Source of the DNA: UMGS1370 sp963557065
GTDB lineage: Bacteria; Bacillota; Clostridia; Lachnospirales; Lachnospiraceae
Direction of reading: 5' to 3'
NCBI GenBank assembly: GCA_963557065.1
Contig: CAUWCT010000087.1
Location: forward strand, 1 to 8,597
Length of the DNA stretch: 8,597 nt
A program made the translations under genes and the position numbers. Position 1 is the first letter of the stretch, and every line of letters starts with the position of its first letter. The notes under the pieces are model-generated. The model was not told the origin of the DNA, ran no database searches, and saw only the letters and a list, made by a program, of their open reading frames with translations. Below are positions 1-6,809 of the stretch, one piece after another.

Positions 1-56
1 CATTTATTTACAGGATAAATTTTTGTTTTTGCTAAAATTAACTAAATGACATTGAA

Positions 57-165
57 GGCTGAACTGTTACAAAAATATAGGGAATAGTTCAGCCATGCGA
101 AGATTTAGACAGGAGCCAGATGCTTCTTGTCCGCTACAGGCGGGCAAGAAGATGCATGGCTGAAC
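57..165. repeat. Nested inverted repeats, three-segment
   Basis: GGCTGAACT (57-65) is the reverse complement of AGTTCAGCC (86-94). The same middle segment, read as GTTCAGCCATGC (87-98), is also perfectly complementary to GCATGGCTGAAC (154-165). Between these lies a third hairpin, CTTCTTGTCCGC (123-134) with GCGGGCAAGAAG (140-151), closed by one G-T pair and a 5-base loop TACAG. The middle segment can pair with only one partner at a time. This may be a dispersed palindromic repeat (REP or MITE-like) or a structured transcript. I cannot tell which from one copy. Confidence 0.6.
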
Positions 166-176
166 GGACAGAAAAT

Positions 177-205
177 AGCCGTCACGATTGCCAATCGTGA
201 CGGCT
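177..205 (-). terminator. Hairpin terminator of toxin-antitoxin operon
   Basis: A perfect 13-bp stem, AGCCGTCACGATT with AATCGTGACGGCT, encloses the 3-base loop GCC. Read on the minus strand it lies about 40 bases past the toxin stop and is followed by ATTTTC, a short U tract. Placement and tail fit a rho-independent terminator for the leftward operon. The tail is short, so efficiency is uncertain. Confidence 0.65.
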
Positions 206-244
206 GATGCTAATTTCGCTGTACTTATATCCCGAACTGTTGCA

Positions 245-517
245 TTAAAATAAATCGCTGTGGGTTCCTGTTCTGGTAAGGTATAAAATCAGTTCCTCCC
301 CACTCACTTCGTAAATCAGTAACCAGTCGGGAGTAATGTGACATTCACGACATCCTGCATAGCCCCCGCATAGCGGATGATCTCTGTTTTTCTCTGGCAA
401 TGGTTCCCCCGATGCCAGTTTTTTTAGAATTGCGGTGAGCAGAGAAATGTCAAAACCTCGTTTTTTTATTCGTTTCAAATCTTTTTGAAATTTTGTGGTT
501 GGCCTTATGTTATACAT
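245..517 (-). CDS. yafQ: YafQ-family mRNA interferase toxin
   Basis: A 90-residue protein of the RelE/ParE superfamily, YafQ branch, the toxin of a type II toxin-antitoxin pair. Characterised YafQ enzymes bind the ribosome and cut mRNA in a codon-dependent way, stalling translation. The family's conserved residues are present, numbered from the ATG: DHPL with His47, a His60-x3-Asp64-Trp65 cluster (HITPDW), and the C-terminal TGTHSDLF with His86 and Phe90. Length matches the family. The ATG at 515-517 overlaps the antitoxin stop by 8 bases, implying translational coupling. A GTG at 518-520 immediately before it has the better spacing (9 bases) from GGAGG inside the antitoxin gene, so the true start could be one codon earlier. 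No truncation is seen, so the toxin is probably active. Family assignment is firm. Cleavage specificity is inferred. Confidence 0.93.
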   Translation of the reverse strand: MYNIRPTTKFQKDLKRIKKRGFDISLLTAILKKLASGEPLPEKNRDHPLCGGYAGCRECHITPDWLLIYEVSGEELILYLTRTGTHSDLF

Positions 518-791
518 CACCCAGCAGTTCCTCCATCATCTGATCGACATCGGAATAGGTCTTACCAAGATTGGGATTAGCCTTCATTTTTTTTGCCTCT
601 TGGATTGCTTCAATGGTTTCAGCATTCGGCATATCTCCGCTGATCTCAAAAGGGATTCGGTACTCCCGTACTGCCTTACGGGCAAAAACAGTAAAAGCTG
701 TGGTCATCGTCATTCCCATATCAGCGCAGAAAGCTTCAAATTGCTGTTTCAACTCTGCGTCCATACGAATGTTGATACTTGTATTTGCCAT
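510..791 (-). CDS. dinJ: RelB/DinJ-family antitoxin
   Basis: A 93-residue antitoxin. The N-terminal part (about residues 1-50, beginning MANTSINIRMDAELKQQF) is the ribbon-helix-helix DNA-binding and dimerisation domain typical of RelB/DinJ. The acidic C-terminal part, ending in YSDVDQMMEELLGDV, is the kind of segment that wraps the toxin. It would neutralise the adjacent YafQ-type toxin and repress their shared promoter. I chose the ATG at 789-791 because AGGAG lies 8 bases upstream (complement of 800-804). An in-frame start at 809 would add six residues but would include that ribosome binding site. The gene is first in the operon and overlaps the toxin by 8 bases, the usual order. It seems intact. 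Confidence 0.93.
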   Translation of the reverse strand: MANTSINIRMDAELKQQFEAFCADMGMTMTTAFTVFARKAVREYRIPFEISGDMPNAETIEAIQEAKKMKANPNLGKTYSDVDQMMEELLGDV

Positions 792-838
792 ACTAGCAAC
801 TCCTTTCACTTTTTCTTACAATTCATTCTATTATATTT

Positions 839-867
839 ATTGTATGTCTTTTTGTTTACAATGTCAA
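839..867 (-). promoter_or_regulatory. Sigma-A promoter of toxin-antitoxin operon
   Basis: On the minus strand there is a perfect -35 TTGACA (complement of 862-867), a 17-base spacer and a -10 TACAAT (complement of 839-844). It sits about 48 bases upstream of the antitoxin start and points into it. The hexamer TACAAT or its complement ATTGTA recurs at 817-822, 839-844 and 857-862, so autorepression by the ribbon-helix-helix antitoxin could act here. Confidence 0.8.
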
Positions 868-990
868 TACATTCTCTCGCGTATGACAAATGCCTGCCTT
901 TGAAAGTTAGGGACTTTTTCTCAATACACACTTTTACAACATAGAGATGCCGTTGGATGGCAGGCAGAGATAGCCGGAAATCAGGGTTTG

Positions 991-999
991 TGCTATACT
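991..999 (+). promoter_or_regulatory. Possible extended -10 promoter of the regulator
   Basis: TGCTATACT matches an extended -10 element (TGnTATAAT with one mismatch). It sits about 39 bases before the regulator start, and no good -35 lies 17 bases upstream. GGTTT (985-989) and AAACC (1010-1014) form an inverted pair around it and could be part of an autoregulatory site. Evidence is limited to this motif match. Confidence 0.4.
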
Positions 1000-1037
1000 G
1001 GTGATGATAAAACCACAGGCAGAAAGGACAGTTTTTT

Positions 1038-2069
1038 ATGGAAAAGCGGATCACCAGCAAAGACGTTGCGAAACGGGCAGGGGTTTCCCAGGCTACAGTG
1101 TCGTATGTATTAAACAATGCGTCGAATCAGTCCATATCCCCTCAGACGAGGCAGAAGGTACTCCGGGCAGTAGAAGATCTTCACTATTATCCGGACAGAA
1201 CAGCCAGACGGCTTCGCAATCGGAGAACCAACTGCATCACCATTGTGATGGAAAAAGAGATAAGCCATCCCCGTTATGCAGAAACTTTGCAGGCAATTCG
1301 GGATGAACTGGAACGCCATGGCTATCGGATGCTGCTTTCCAGGCCCAACGGCCTGTCTGCCCTTCATGGACAGCCCATTCATTTGCAGGACTATATGGAA
1401 AAACAGGTAGACGGTATTTTATATGTATCAGCAGACGGAGAAAGTCCGGATCCCATGATCCTGCAGGAAGTAAAAAAGCATTCTATTCCATTTGTGGCAG
1501 TGGATGCCATGGTGGAAGATCCGTGCATTGCAACAGTAGATGTAGACTACGGATATGGAATGAAACTGGCAGCAGAAAAATTGTTGGAAGCAGGATGCAG
1601 GCGTTTTCTATATTTGAAGCCGGACTGGGAAACCATGCAGGAAAAAAAGCGGCTTTTGATGCTGAAGGAACTGGAAAAAGGGCAAAAGATTTCCGTCCTT
1701 GTAAAAACGTGTTCTGCAAAGAGCGAAGAGAGTATCTGGGAAGAAATGGGGCAGATTGTACAGGAAGTATCAGAAGGCACAGGGGTAATCGTATCCTGGC
1801 AGTCCCATTTTTCGGCGGTGATGGGATACTTTTTGATGAAAAACATAAAAGCGCCTTTGGCCGGTCTGGCCGCTCCCAGTCCCAATACCTGGGTCTATGA
1901 ACAAATCTATCAGGGTAAAACAGGTGTTCCGGTGATTCATCTGGGACTCCCGACTCAGGAAATCGGGTATGCAGGTGTGAAGCTTTTGTTAAAGCTCATA
2001 GGAGATCCGTCTGCTGTAGAAAAAATTGTATATCGGCCTTACGAGGTCACTTTGGAGAAAGACGGTTGA
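1038..2069 (+). CDS. LacI-family transcriptional regulator
   Basis: A 343-residue regulator, normal length for the LacI/GalR family. The N-terminal helix-turn-helix (residues 5-27) contains KDVAKRAGVSQATVSYVLNN, and the hinge region (about 50-66, YYPDRTARRLRNRRTN) resembles the usual YxPNxxARxL pattern with Asp for Asn. A periplasmic-binding-protein-like effector domain follows (about 67-340): VDGILYV at 124-130, IPFVAVD at 150-156 and the closing EIGYAGVKLLLKLI at 308-321. The effector domain is divergent: the common D-N-x-x-G stretch reads DYGYG, and the usual SNDxxA segment is SWQSHFSA, so the ligand cannot be guessed. AAAGGA at 1023-1028 stands 9 bases before the ATG. It is transcribed alone, because a terminator follows. 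It probably represses the transporter operon that starts 171 bases downstream; this is inferred from position. Confidence 0.93.
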   Translation: MEKRITSKDVAKRAGVSQATVSYVLNNASNQSISPQTRQKVLRAVEDLHYYPDRTARRLRNRRTNCITIVMEKEISHPRYAETLQAIRDELERHGYRMLLSRPNGLSALHGQPIHLQDYMEKQVDGILYVSADGESPDPMILQEVKKHSIPFVAVDAMVEDPCIATVDVDYGYGMKLAAEKLLEAGCRRFLYLKPDWETMQEKKRLLMLKELEKGQKISVLVKTCSAKSEESIWEEMGQIVQEVSEGTGVIVSWQSHFSAVMGYFLMKNIKAPLAGLAAPSPNTWVYEQIYQGKTGVPVIHLGLPTQEIGYAGVKLLLKLIGDPSAVEKIVYRPYEVTLEKDG

Positions 2070-2089
2070 TGCAGGCCGTCTTTTTATTT
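2058..2089 (+). terminator. Intrinsic terminator overlapping regulator stop
   Basis: AAAGACGG (2058-2065) pairs with CCGTCTTT (2076-2083) around a 10-base loop, followed by TTTTTATTT from 2081. The upstream arm lies inside the last codons of the regulator gene and the stop codon lies in the loop. It should separate regulator transcription from the transporter operon. Confidence 0.8.
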
Positions 2090-2106
2090 GGGCAAAATGC
2101 TAAAAA

Positions 2107-2139
2107 TTTTGGTGAAATATTAGAAAAAATCACCGAAAA
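2107..2139. promoter_or_regulatory. Inverted repeat upstream of operon promoter
   Basis: TTTTGGTGA (2107-2115) and TCACCGAAAA (2130-2139) form a 9-bp inverted repeat with one extra base in the right arm and a 14-base AT-rich centre. The half-sites lie roughly two helical turns apart and end about 24 bases before the -35. It could be a binding site for the LacI-type regulator or another dimeric protein. It lacks the central CG typical of LacI operators, so the assignment is tentative. Confidence 0.3.
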
Positions 2140-2162
2140 ATGAAAAAAGGTACAAAAATAAC

Positions 2163-2191
2163 TGGACAAAATGATTTGTGAGGGGTATAAT
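2163..2191 (+). promoter_or_regulatory. Sigma-A promoter of transporter operon
   Basis: TGGACA (2163-2168) is one mismatch from the -35 consensus. A 17-base spacer follows, then a perfect -10 TATAAT (2186-2191). It lies 49 bases before the lipoprotein start. The leader is very AT-rich and contains two AAATAAATT copies (2199-2207 and 2216-2224). Confidence 0.8.
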
Positions 2192-2240
2192 GCAGTCAAA
2201 ATAAATTAAATTAAAAAATAAATTGAGGGAGGAATTTATT

Positions 2241-3878
2241 ATGAAAAAGAATTTGCAAAGAAAATATGCAGTAAAAGTTCTCTGCACTGGTATTTTGATG
2301 GCATCGGTTTTAACAGGATGTGGAGGCAGTTCCAAAGAAGCGGGAACTTCGGCAGCCAGCCAGGGAGAAAGCGGCGCTGTGCAGAGCGGGGAAGGTGCTG
2401 CGTCAGAAGGAAAGAAGGATGGAATCCTGGATGTAGGCTATACTTCTACACCGGACAGTCTCACTCCCTTCCGTCCGGAACCAAACAGAGATGCTCCATA
2501 CATGAATTTACTGTGCGAATCGCTGGCAGTGCTGACTTCTGATAAGGAACTGGCACCCTGGATTGCAAAGACATGGAACACCAGTGACAATGGGTTTACC
2601 TATGATGTTGAGATTCATCAGGGCATCAAGGACTCTGCGGGAAATGATATTACAGCCGCAGACATTGTGTGGTATATCCAGACTGCCCATGAAAAGGCAC
2701 TAAAGCCGGTATTTGCAAAAGTAGAGAGCGTAAAGCAGACCGGAGATTACACTCTGCAGCTAAAGCTGACCTCCAATGTAGTCGGTTCCTTTGACAAGAT
2801 CATGACGGATACTTATGCCATTAGTCAAAAGGCTTTTGGGGAAAGCACAGATGAGTTTGGCTCTTCTCTCATCAGCACCTCCCCCTATAAGGTGACAGAA
2901 TTTACAGCCAACTCTGTTTTGGCATTTGAACTGCGGGAGGATTACTGGCAGGATATCAACAATCTTCCAGAGTGTGTACGTCCTCAGGTAGATAAGATTA
3001 CCTACCACTCCATTCCGGAGGCTTCCCAGATGGGAATTGCTTTAGAGACAGGAACCATTGACATGGCGCTGCGCGTGGATTCTTCTACGGGAGCACAGTT
3101 TGTGGGCAATGACGCTTACACAGTAGAACTGACCGAAGGCCATCAGGGATGGCAGGTATTCTTTTCCGGAGCAGAGACAAGCCCTCTTGCAGAAAATGTA
3201 AAGCTTCGTCAGGCAATCTGCTATGCAATTGACGCACAAGGACTGGTTACCGGACTCTGTGCAGGTTACGGAACCCCCATGTACGATGCCCATTCCCCGA
3301 TTATGATTGGATACAATGAAAAGTGGAACAGTGAAGATTATTATTCCTATGATGTGGAAAAGGCAAAAGCTCTGGTGGCAGAATCCGGCTATGACGGACA
3401 GCCCTTAAAGATTTTGGCAAGTTCTGCAACCTTCCCTCAGCGTCTGGCTCAGATGATGCAGAGTTATCTCATGGCGGTGGGAATCAATGTAGAGTTAAAT
3501 GTCGTTGACCCGGCTCTTTATACTGCCACCCGCTTAGACGGAACTCAGTATGACATGGTTATTAATACCATTGGCGGCACCTACTTATCTGATGCCTGGG
3601 CAATCCGCTATGACCCGGCTGCTTACTCCACCGGAGACGCCACCAGCCGCCATGATGAAGTTCTGGCAGAACTGCTGTACAAGACCTGGACGCCAGAAGG
3701 ATGGACCGAGGAAAACATTGATGAAGTCCACTACTATCTGAAAGATAATGCAATCTCTTATGGTATGGTAAACCCGCAGAATATGGCTGTCTGGAGAAAT
3801 GACATCGGCCTGGAAACAGAAGTAAAAGAAATCGCAGGTTATATTGCTCCAGCCGCTTCTACCTATAACGGACTGTAA
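2241..3878 (+). CDS. ABC transporter substrate-binding lipoprotein (SBP_bac_5)
   Basis: A 545-residue extracellular lipoprotein of solute-binding family 5 (DppA/OppA/NikA-type, cluster C). It starts with a lysine-rich n-region and hydrophobic core ending in the lipobox LTGC, so Cys27 should be lipidated and anchored outside the membrane. A Ser/Gly/Glu-rich linker (about 28-60) follows, as is usual in Gram-positives. The body shows family features: a start like ILDVGYTSTPDSLTPF, LAPWIAKTWNTSDNGFTYDV, a WYIQTAHEKAL region, and a late KLRQAICYAIDAQGLV segment. It captures the ligand for the permeases encoded next. Ligand class is not evident: family members bind peptides, nickel chelates, opines or oligosaccharides. 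The ATG at 2241 has GGGAGG 8 bases upstream. An earlier in-frame TTG at 2223 would overlap that site and spoil the signal peptide. It is first in the operon. Confidence 0.93.
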   Translation: MKKNLQRKYAVKVLCTGILMASVLTGCGGSSKEAGTSAASQGESGAVQSGEGAASEGKKDGILDVGYTSTPDSLTPFRPEPNRDAPYMNLLCESLAVLTSDKELAPWIAKTWNTSDNGFTYDVEIHQGIKDSAGNDITAADIVWYIQTAHEKALKPVFAKVESVKQTGDYTLQLKLTSNVVGSFDKIMTDTYAISQKAFGESTDEFGSSLISTSPYKVTEFTANSVLAFELREDYWQDINNLPECVRPQVDKITYHSIPEASQMGIALETGTIDMALRVDSSTGAQFVGNDAYTVELTEGHQGWQVFFSGAETSPLAENVKLRQAICYAIDAQGLVTGLCAGYGTPMYDAHSPIMIGYNEKWNSEDYYSYDVEKAKALVAESGYDGQPLKILASSATFPQRLAQMMQSYLMAVGINVELNVVDPALYTATRLDGTQYDMVINTIGGTYLSDAWAIRYDPAAYSTGDATSRHDEVLAELLYKTWTPEGWTEENIDEVHYYLKDNAISYGMVNPQNMAVWRNDIGLETEVKEIAGYIAPAASTYNGL

Positions 3879-3927
3879 AGAACAGTCAGGAACGGTTATT
3901 CTACATTGATGCTTGCGGAGGGAAGAA

Positions 3928-4902
3928 ATGGCCAAATATATTGTGAAACGAATTTTGTGGATGATTCCCATTGTACTGGGAGTTGCAGTCCTTGTATTTA
4001 CCTTAATGACATTCTGCCCCGGCGAACCGGCTGCTATTATTTTAGGCTCCACTGCAACTGAAGCAGAACTGGCGGCAAAAACAGCAGAACTGGGGTTAAA
4101 GGATCCCTATCTCATGCGCTTGGGCAGATTTTTAAATGAAGTATTTATCCATGGCGATTTAGGGGAATCCTGGGCAACGAATGTGGACATCATGTCCTCC
4201 ATTGCAGAGCGGCTTCCCCGCACCCTGATGCTTACGATTGTTACCTTATTTATTTCTTTTGGACTGGGGATTCCTTTAGGCATTATTGCAGCGACCCATC
4301 AAAACCGGTGGCAGGATTCTGCTTCTATGCTGATAGCATTAATCGGCGTGGCAATCCCCAATTTTTGGCTGGCCCTGCTCTTAATCCTGTTCTTTTCAGT
4401 AAATCTGGGCTGGCTTCCTCCAATGGGAATTGATGAGGGCATTAAATCCTATATTTTACCGGCTTTGGCCGGCTGTATGGGTTCCTTTGCGACCTGTGCG
4501 CGCCAGACCCGTTCCTCCATGCTGGAGGTAATTCGGGCTGATTATATTACAACTGCCAGATCAAAAGGTGTTCCGGAGAGAGACGTGATTATCAAACATG
4601 CGTTAAAAAATGGCTTGATTCCCATTATCACCATGTTTGGAACAACTTTTGGCTCTCTTCTGGGCGGAATGATGATCATTGAAACCGTATTTTCCATTCC
4701 CGGAATGGGAACTTACATTATTGGTGCAGTCAATAACCGGGATTATCCGGTTGTGCAGAGCGGAACCATTATTTTAGCAATTACATTCAGTTTATGCATG
4801 CTGGCTGTTGACCTGCTGTATGCAGCCGTTGACCCAAGGATCAAGGCCCAGTACATATCTGCAAAAAAAGTCAAAAAGAGTGCAGGAAAGGGGGAGAAGT
4901 AA
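3928..4902 (+). CDS. ABC transporter permease, DppB/OppB type
   Basis: A 324-residue integral membrane subunit, usual length for DppB/OppB. An N-terminal membrane helix (about 10-30) precedes an external domain, then about five further hydrophobic segments (near 98-120, 133-158, 175-195, 230-255 and 277-300). The cytoplasmic EAA-type coupling loop is clear at about 206-231, with ARSKGVPERDVIIKHALKNG followed by LIPII, the contact site for the ATPases. The segment SIPGMGTYIIGAVNNRDYP before the last helix is also typical. It forms the channel as a heterodimer with the next permease. GGAGGG ends 5 bases before the ATG at 3928; the in-frame TTG at 3913 lies upstream of that site and is unlikely. 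The 49-base gap after the lipoprotein gene has no hairpin, so transcription should continue. Confidence 0.93.
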   Translation: MAKYIVKRILWMIPIVLGVAVLVFTLMTFCPGEPAAIILGSTATEAELAAKTAELGLKDPYLMRLGRFLNEVFIHGDLGESWATNVDIMSSIAERLPRTLMLTIVTLFISFGLGIPLGIIAATHQNRWQDSASMLIALIGVAIPNFWLALLLILFFSVNLGWLPPMGIDEGIKSYILPALAGCMGSFATCARQTRSSMLEVIRADYITTARSKGVPERDVIIKHALKNGLIPIITMFGTTFGSLLGGMMIIETVFSIPGMGTYIIGAVNNRDYPVVQSGTIILAITFSLCMLAVDLLYAAVDPRIKAQYISAKKVKKSAGKGEK

Positions 4903-5775
4903 TTGAATGCCAAGACCAGAACAAAAGCAAAAAAGAACAGCGAGTTTATCCGGGTTATGCGTCAGATGGCAAAAAATAAAGCAGCCATGTTTGGAATGGC
5001 TATCCTGATCGCCGAAATCATGCTGGCAGTGCTGGCTCCCCTGATTATGCCTTATGACTATGGAGCAATGGATATGACCGTCTGCTTTGCTCCGCCGTCC
5101 CTCGCTCATCCTTTTGGATGCGATGACATGGGAAGAGATATTTTCAGCCGCATACTCTATGGTGCAAAATATTCTCTTTCCAGCGGTATTTTGGCGACCC
5201 TGATTGCCCTTGTAATCGGCATGGCAATCGGATCCGTAGCCGGATTTTTCGGCGGCAGGGTAGACAACTTTGTGATGCGCCTTCTGGATATTGTTCAGGC
5301 GATTCCCGGTATGGTTATGATGGTAGTAATGTCTGCAGTATTAGGCCCTGGATTTGTCAATACCATTATCGCCATGGCATTCGGCTCCATACCCGGCATG
5401 GCCAGGATGCTTCGGGCGCAGATGCTCAAGGTCCGGGAAAATGAATTTATTGAGGCAGCGGTTTCCATTAACTGCAGCAAGTTTCGGATTATTACAAGCC
5501 ATCTGCTTCCAAACTGTATGTCTCCCATGATTGTGCAGGCTACCATGGGGGTAGCTCAGACCATTACCCTGGCAGCGGGACTTAGCTTTATTGGCCTGGG
5601 CGTACAGCCGCCTACCCCGGAATGGGGCGCAATGCTTGCAGCATCCAGACAGTTTATCCGTCAGGCTCCCCATCTGGTAATCTTTCCGGGGCTGGCCATT
5701 GCAGTTACTGTGCTGTCCTTAAACTTAATGGGCGATGGACTTCGGGATGCTCTGGATCCAAAGCTTAAAAACTGA
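4903..5775 (+). CDS. ABC transporter permease, DppC/OppC type
   Basis: A 290-residue permease partner. A basic cytosolic N-terminus (OppC_N-like, about 1-28) leads to the first helix (about 28-50). The diagnostic HPFGCDDMGRDIFSRILYG stretch begins at residue 69, followed by the membrane domain and an EAA loop at about 184-210 (EAAVSINCSKFRIITSHLLP). The end, SFIGLGVQPPTPEWGAML and NLMGDGLRDALDPKLK, is typical of DppC. The start is TTG at 4903, immediately after the stop of the previous gene with no gap. GGAG lies 6 bases upstream, the nearby ATG at 4907 is out of frame, and the next in-frame Met (residue 19) would cut the N-terminal region. Coupling to the upstream gene by reinitiation is likely. 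Confidence 0.93.
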   Translation: MNAKTRTKAKKNSEFIRVMRQMAKNKAAMFGMAILIAEIMLAVLAPLIMPYDYGAMDMTVCFAPPSLAHPFGCDDMGRDIFSRILYGAKYSLSSGILATLIALVIGMAIGSVAGFFGGRVDNFVMRLLDIVQAIPGMVMMVVMSAVLGPGFVNTIIAMAFGSIPGMARMLRAQMLKVRENEFIEAAVSINCSKFRIITSHLLPNCMSPMIVQATMGVAQTITLAAGLSFIGLGVQPPTPEWGAMLAASRQFIRQAPHLVIFPGLAIAVTVLSLNLMGDGLRDALDPKLKN

Positions 5776-5816
5776 TGATACTAAAAACAATGACAAATGA
5801 AAGGAACACTTGAATT

Positions 5817-6797
5817 ATGAGTGAAAACAAAGACTTCCTCTCAGTAAGCGATTTGGTCGTTGAGTATCAGTCAGACGGCCAGACCGTCCACGCGGCAAAC
5901 GGAGTTTCCCTGAAACTGGAACGGGGAAAAACCCTTGGACTGGTGGGAGAGACAGGAGCTGGAAAGACTACAATTGCCAAGGCGATTTTACGGATTTTAC
6001 CAGACGTGGGCTGTAAGATTGCAGGAGGACAAATCCACCTGGAACAAACAGATCTGTTGAAACTTCCGGAACACGAGATGAGAAAGATTCGGGGCAACAG
6101 CATTTCCATGATTTTCCAGGACCCTATGACAGCATTAAATCCCGTACAGAGGGTCGGCGATCAGATTGCAGAGGTAATTCGCCTTCACAGTGACGATAAG
6201 AGCCGGGGATATGCAGAAAAGAGAGCAAAAGAAATGCTGGAAGTAGTGGGCATTCCGGCAGAACGGTACTACGAATATCCCCATCAGTTTTCCGGTGGTA
6301 TGAAACAGCGTGTGGTTATCGCAATCGCTTTGTCCTGTAATCCGGAACTTTTGCTGGCGGACGAACCTACAACTGCACTGGACGTGACCATTCAGGCACA
6401 GGTACTGGATTTAATCGGGGAACTTCGGAAGAAATTTAATACAGCCATGCTTTTAATTACCCATGACATGGGAGTTGTGGCAACGGTCTGTGATGAAGTG
6501 GCAGTTATTTATGCCGGTAATATTGTGGAATCTGGAACCAAGGAACAGATTTTTGACCATCCGTCTCATCCTTATACCATTGGACTGTTCGGCGCGATTC
6601 CGGACATGAATGAGGACGAGGAATGGCTGCATCCCATTGATGGACTTCCGCCGGATCCCACCAATCTTCCGAAGGGATGTGCATTTGCACCTCGCTGTCA
6701 ATATGCAGATGAGGAATGCCAGAAAGGACCAATCGCATTGCATAAAACCGCAGACGGCCATGACTGCCGCTGCTGCCACATCGGACAAGGAAAATAG
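5817..6797 (+). CDS. ABC transporter ATP-binding protein, DppD/OppD type
   Basis: A 326-residue cytosolic ATPase driving the transporter. Motifs in order: Walker A GETGAGKT (44-51), Q-loop MIFQDP around Gln101, ABC signature FSGGMKQR (158-165), Walker B LLLADEPT (178-185, catalytic Glu183), D-loop ALD, and H-loop His216 in ITHDMGVV. All catalytic positions look intact. The C-terminal Oligo_HPY region contains Cys288-x5-Cys294-x6-Cys301 plus Cys317/319/320, the pattern linked in this family to a [4Fe-4S] cluster. It pairs with the next ATPase as a heterodimer. The ATG at 5817 follows AAAGGA with an 11-base spacer, rather long, and a 41-base intergenic gap. DppD-like assignment rests on order and Cys pattern. 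Confidence 0.92.
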   Translation: MSENKDFLSVSDLVVEYQSDGQTVHAANGVSLKLERGKTLGLVGETGAGKTTIAKAILRILPDVGCKIAGGQIHLEQTDLLKLPEHEMRKIRGNSISMIFQDPMTALNPVQRVGDQIAEVIRLHSDDKSRGYAEKRAKEMLEVVGIPAERYYEYPHQFSGGMKQRVVIAIALSCNPELLLADEPTTALDVTIQAQVLDLIGELRKKFNTAMLLITHDMGVVATVCDEVAVIYAGNIVESGTKEQIFDHPSHPYTIGLFGAIPDMNEDEEWLHPIDGLPPDPTNLPKGCAFAPRCQYADEECQKGPIALHKTADGHDCRCCHIGQGK

Positions 6798-6809
6798 GAG
6801 GCGTGATAG

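Larger units (their letters stand above)
1..244. other. Left non-coding region with hairpins
   Basis: No convincing coding frame is visible on either strand. The first 56 bases are AT-rich and show nothing I can name. Bases 57-165 hold nested inverted repeats, 177-205 a perfect hairpin that probably terminates the leftward toxin-antitoxin operon, and 234-244 a second copy of a GAACTGTT(A/G)CA motif first seen at 61-71. The cluster lies directly downstream of the toxin gene in its direction of transcription. Confidence 0.6.

Noticed and set aside
57..165. Integron attC-like site or CRISPR repeat in the left palindromes
   Set aside because: GTTCAGC does not fit the attC GTTRRRY core, no integrase is present, and there is no repeat-spacer periodicity.
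495..944. Plus-strand open frames at 495-944 and 571-903
   Set aside because: They lie antisense to the antitoxin gene and its promoter, have Cys/Phe/His-rich shadow-like composition, and lack a ribosome binding site.
891..966. TGCCTGCC (891-898) and GGCAGGCA (959-966) inverted repeat
   Set aside because: A perfect 8-bp dyad, but 60 bases apart with no promoter element aligned to it; plausibly chance. The rest of the 792-1037 gap shows only the two promoters.
806..1117. Minus-strand open frame covering the toxin-antitoxin and regulator promoters
   Set aside because: It overlaps the regulator's start and the clear leftward promoter, and its composition resembles no known family.
3879..3927. 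Possible attenuator or processing hairpin between the lipoprotein and first permease genes
   Set aside because: Such stems often lower permease expression relative to the binding protein, but no stem of useful length is visible here.
3585..4052. Long minus-strand open frame across the lipoprotein-permease junction
   Set aside because: It is antisense to two well-supported genes and has no start signals. The same applies to the other reverse-strand frames within the operon.
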